From positions 147,034-211,033 of the forward strand of contig JAURVB010013997.1 in NCBI GenBank assembly GCA_033002965.1: DNA of 64,000 bases, given 5' to 3'. Shown in pieces: positions 61,030 through 64,000 of the stretch (the first letter of the stretch is position 1; the number at the start of each line of letters is the position of its first letter). The translations under genes were made by a program, and so were the position numbers. The stretch comes from Piper betle (lineage: Eukaryota; Streptophyta; Magnoliopsida; Piperales; Piperaceae). Below the pieces are notes generated by a model that was not told where the DNA came from, did no database searches, and saw nothing but the letters and a program-made list of their open reading frames with translations.

Positions 61030-61245
61030 ATCTATTCCACTCCTTTGGTTACTCACTTATAAGGCACTGGAGATACATCTCAAGGCTACTGATTTGTGAC
61101 TCAAATTGGCCCTCTGTTTGGGGATGGCAAGATGCCATCTATTCCACTCCTTTGGTTACTCACTTATAAGGCACTGGAGATACATCTCAAGGCTACGATT
61201 TGTGACTTAAATTTGGCCGTCAGTTTGGGGATGGTAAGATAAACT
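61030..61245. repeat. Tandem duplication of 107 bp in the integrase remnant
   Basis: 'tctattccactcctttggttactcacttataagg...ggggatgg(c/t)aaga' occurs at 61,030 and again at 61,137 with only a handful of differences. It duplicates the HPQT...PKEW segment of the - strand integrase. It is much younger than the decay of the element. Confidence 0.9.
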
Positions 61246-62640
61246 GAAGTTGAAAGTTGTCCCTTTGTAACCTCAAGATTTCCTTCCAAAATTTACTCAC
61301 ATAAATGGGATCTTGGTCACTAACAATTGACCAAGACAATCAATGGAGTTTGAAGATACTAGCAAAGGTCTGAGCAACTTGCGAGGCCATGTAGGGATGC
61401 TTTAAGGTAGTGAACTGTGAGTACTTGGATAGTCTATCTACAACCACTAGTAATAAACTATAATCATTGAGAGAGGAGATCTCATGGGCTTAAATGCTCA
61501 CTCTTGTGCTGTTAACAGATGTGACAAGATTTAATGAAATCCCTCACGGATTTAATAAGACCTTTCCACCTAAAACTTGTTTAACACTGTAAACAATTTT
61601 GTCACAATCTTCATGAGTGGCAGAGTGCATCTCGTTTAAAATAACATGAATGAACTCCAATGTAGCAAGTAAATAAATCTTCCCCTTGTAGTAAAGGATT
61701 TCATTCACCACCTTCCATAGTTGTTGTGAGAGCACATCTTTACGATATCTATCCAATAATTCCTGAATTTCCTGATTTTCTTGGTGCTCGTTTGTACAGC
61801 CTCAATCCAATTTTTGAAATTAGGCACAAGCTAGGACAGAGCAAATCACTAATTCCCATTGGTTATCTTGAATTCTCTAACTGTCGAAAAGAGTCTGCCA
61901 CCACATTTTCTCTATCGGGTTTGTGAGTAATGGCAAATTCAAATACCATTAATTTAATGTTCCACCTTTGTTGCGGGGGTGTAGTTATCTATTGCTGCAA
62001 AAGATACCGCAAGCTATGCTGAAGCTATGATGATCTGTTCGAACCGTGAATTGTCGGCCCTGTAGATACCCTGTCCACTTTTCTACTGAGAGTACTAATG
62101 TCATTAACTCACCATCATATGCAAACAATGTTCTAATTTGTTCATTTAACGCCTCGCTAAAATAAACAATTGAGTGCTCCTCTGGTAGCAAGATTGATGT
62201 TATGCCCGAAGTAGACTCATCACACTCAACAATAAAGGACTTGGGTAAAATCAGGTAATGCTAGCCGACACCAACGCCTCCTTCAATTTTTGGAATGAAT
62301 CGTCCACTTCTGATGTCCAATTATAACCATTTTTCTTTAACACGGCTGTGAGTGGTGCAGCTATTAGTCTATAATAACTGATAAATCTACGATAATATCT
62401 TGCCAAGCCCAGAGAAACCCCCTCAACCTTCACTGATGTTGGTTTTGGCCACCTCAAAATGGCTTCAACTTTACTACCATCCATCTGAACTCCTCTTGTT
62501 ATTGTGTGTCCAAAACAGTCCACACTTGTCTGTGTAAATCTATATTTAGATTTCTTAATGAATAGTTGATGTTGCTTGAGAATGTTGAAAGCTTCTTTCA
62601 GATGCTTCCTGTGTTCATCCCATGAGTGGTAGTTGTAACG

Positions 62641-64000
62641 AGCAGCCGCTTTTTATTTTATCATTAGTCTAGGGGGTCAGACCATTACTTGGTAGTAATA
62701 ATAATTAATATAAAAGGGTATTACGAGTACACAGCAGAATAAAATAAAAGTGTGTCAATGTTGTCAATATCTACAATATACTATTAATAAGTTTAATAAT
62801 AATAATAATAATATACCCAGGTCCAATGTACTAAATCAACATATAAGTCCACTATATGCAATCTCTTCCATATAATAAAAATTATAACCAACTAGTATGT
62901 AAAATGAATCTCTTTGTGCTTATTCTCCATCCCGTCACTCAGCTTGAAACTCCTCTAGCTGCAAATTATATAAAATTATTCGGTCAGCATGAAAATAGGT
63001 GTTTAGTCTACTACTTATATCTATCTAGTAATAATAATAAGAAAATAACGATTAATCACAAGTAAATCTCGTTGTACAACAATTAATAATAAATTTCAAC
63101 AATAGATAATTAACGTGTGCAAAAAATATCATTGTAAGCATAATTTACCAAATTTATATTTCCACTTTTATGTGATTAGAACCGATTCTCGGACATGGAT
63201 TCTTACACATCCTCAACTCTTAATGTCAATTATCTAAGTTTATCCATCGGTCTATTTCAGACATAAGTTCCTCTACATCCTCAACCTTCTAGGGTAAAAC
63301 ATTTAAAACACAATACAAACTAATTTCTTGATATGAGTTCTTCTATACCCTTGCCTATTTAAAAGCAAGCAAAACAAGTAACAACTATTTAAGTTTATCT
63401 TGTGTGTATTATCCACTCATCTCTATGAGCAATTATTTGAGTTTGCATCAAAACTATTGAGATATGTGCGACAGGCCAATCACACCACCCACAATCTACC
63501 ATCCCACTATGTGATCATAACCACTACATGTACAATAGCCTCCCAACTCCAGTATTGGCTTAGAATGAATGCTTGAAGTTTTATCGATATGACCCATCAG
63601 TTTATCGATTCCCAATTTATTTATAATTAAGCCTAGGCGCCGTCATTGCTTGGACTTGTCTATTTATGAAAACTTATAAAAACCAACATGTTTTAGTTTT
63701 TATTTCACCATCTATATTATTTAACCATATTAAGTTTCTTCCACATGTTAAACATTTAAATCATGATTCGATTAATTAGTTTGACATATAAAAACATCAA
63801 ATGAATCATAATCTGAGCTAGTCTACATATATGCATGTCTATTATGTCATAACTAAATGATTCCATACTCAACCAACATGTTAACAAGCGCTACAACATG
63901 TATTTAATATTATACTAGCATCATCATTTTTAACCGTATTAAGTTTCTTCCACATGCTAAACATTTAAATCATGATTCGATTAATTAGTTTGACATATAA
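62641..64000. other. Repetitive non-coding DNA at the window end
   Basis: No gene. Three loosely similar phrases ('ctcggacatggattcttacacatcctcaac', 'ttcagacataagttcctctacatcctcaacc', 'cttgatatgagttcttctatacccttgcc') recur between 63,185 and 63,352. A 70-bp sequence at 63,721-63,790 returns almost unchanged at 63,930-64,000, a period of about 209 bp. It is cut by the window edge. Confidence 0.5.

Larger units (their letters stand above)
60770..62640 (-). mobile_element. Second Ty3/gypsy fragment (RT C-terminus, RNase H, integrase)
   Basis: On the - strand, right to left: RT thumb with ILRWPKPTSVK, then LGLARYYRRFISYYRLIAAP (62,523-62,251). Next comes RNase H with RTLFAYDGELMTLVLSVEKW, then TGYLQGRQFTVRTDHHS (62,191-61,985). 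The integrase zinc-finger region follows with HSATHE (about 61,640). Last is the integrase core tail with CHPQTEGQFE, then EMYLQCLISE...PKEWNR and FQVVYGREPPHL (about 61,140-60,935). Frames are broken by stops and by tandem duplications. No LTR pair is seen. The RNase H and integrase differ from those at 26-28 kb, so this is a different family. Confidence 0.8.

Overview
The window is nuclear DNA from a flowering plant. It is AT-rich, its genes are split by GT-AG introns, and most of it is decayed transposable elements. The species cannot be told from the sequence. Two recognisable protein-coding genes lie on the + strand. A cation-diffusion-facilitator zinc transporter of the MTPC4/SLC30A9 type (about 12.65-17.54 kb) can be traced through 13 coding exons. 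A very large golgin-like coiled-coil protein of the TNO1 type (about 48.2-57.94 kb) has 8 coding exons and a C-terminal membrane anchor. Both reading frames are broken in this copy, and every break sits in a short single-base run. This points to consensus errors at least as strongly as to pseudogenes.

Layout. 0-7 kb: end of one LTR-type element, then a gag-only LTR retrotransposon on the - strand (2.2-6.7 kb) with matching TGTAAT/ATTACA LTR ends. 7-12.5 kb: no gene recognised. 12.6-17.6 kb: MTPC4-like gene. 19.4 kb: one end of a CACTA transposon. 20-24.6 kb: two tandem copies of an LTR-like block, a 49-bp minisatellite and a GC-rich block. 25.7-38.5 kb: an old Ty3/gypsy element on the - strand (gag, protease, RT, RNase H, integrase), with its gag/protease module present three times in tandem and LTR-like flanks. 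The right flank was hit by a hAT transposon at 34,816-38,101, which has a perfect 8-bp target duplication. Inside that hAT lies a rearranged LTR element whose ends are inverted to each other. 40.7-42.4 kb: a second hAT copy of the same family in the opposite orientation, with a third fragment at 44.3-44.7 kb. 48.2-57.9 kb: TNO1-like gene. 58-60 kb: exon-like fragments of unknown origin and a small hAT-like element. 60.4-62.6 kb: a second gypsy fragment with several tandem duplications. 62.6-64 kb: repetitive non-coding DNA.

The two host genes are unrelated in function: one predicted organelle or endomembrane zinc transport, the other trans-Golgi trafficking. About 30 kb of nested transposons separates them. 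I found no rRNA, tRNA or CRISPR array, and no novel gene system. The most informative structures are the nested and inverted hAT pair, the triplicated protease module and the homopolymer frameshifts.
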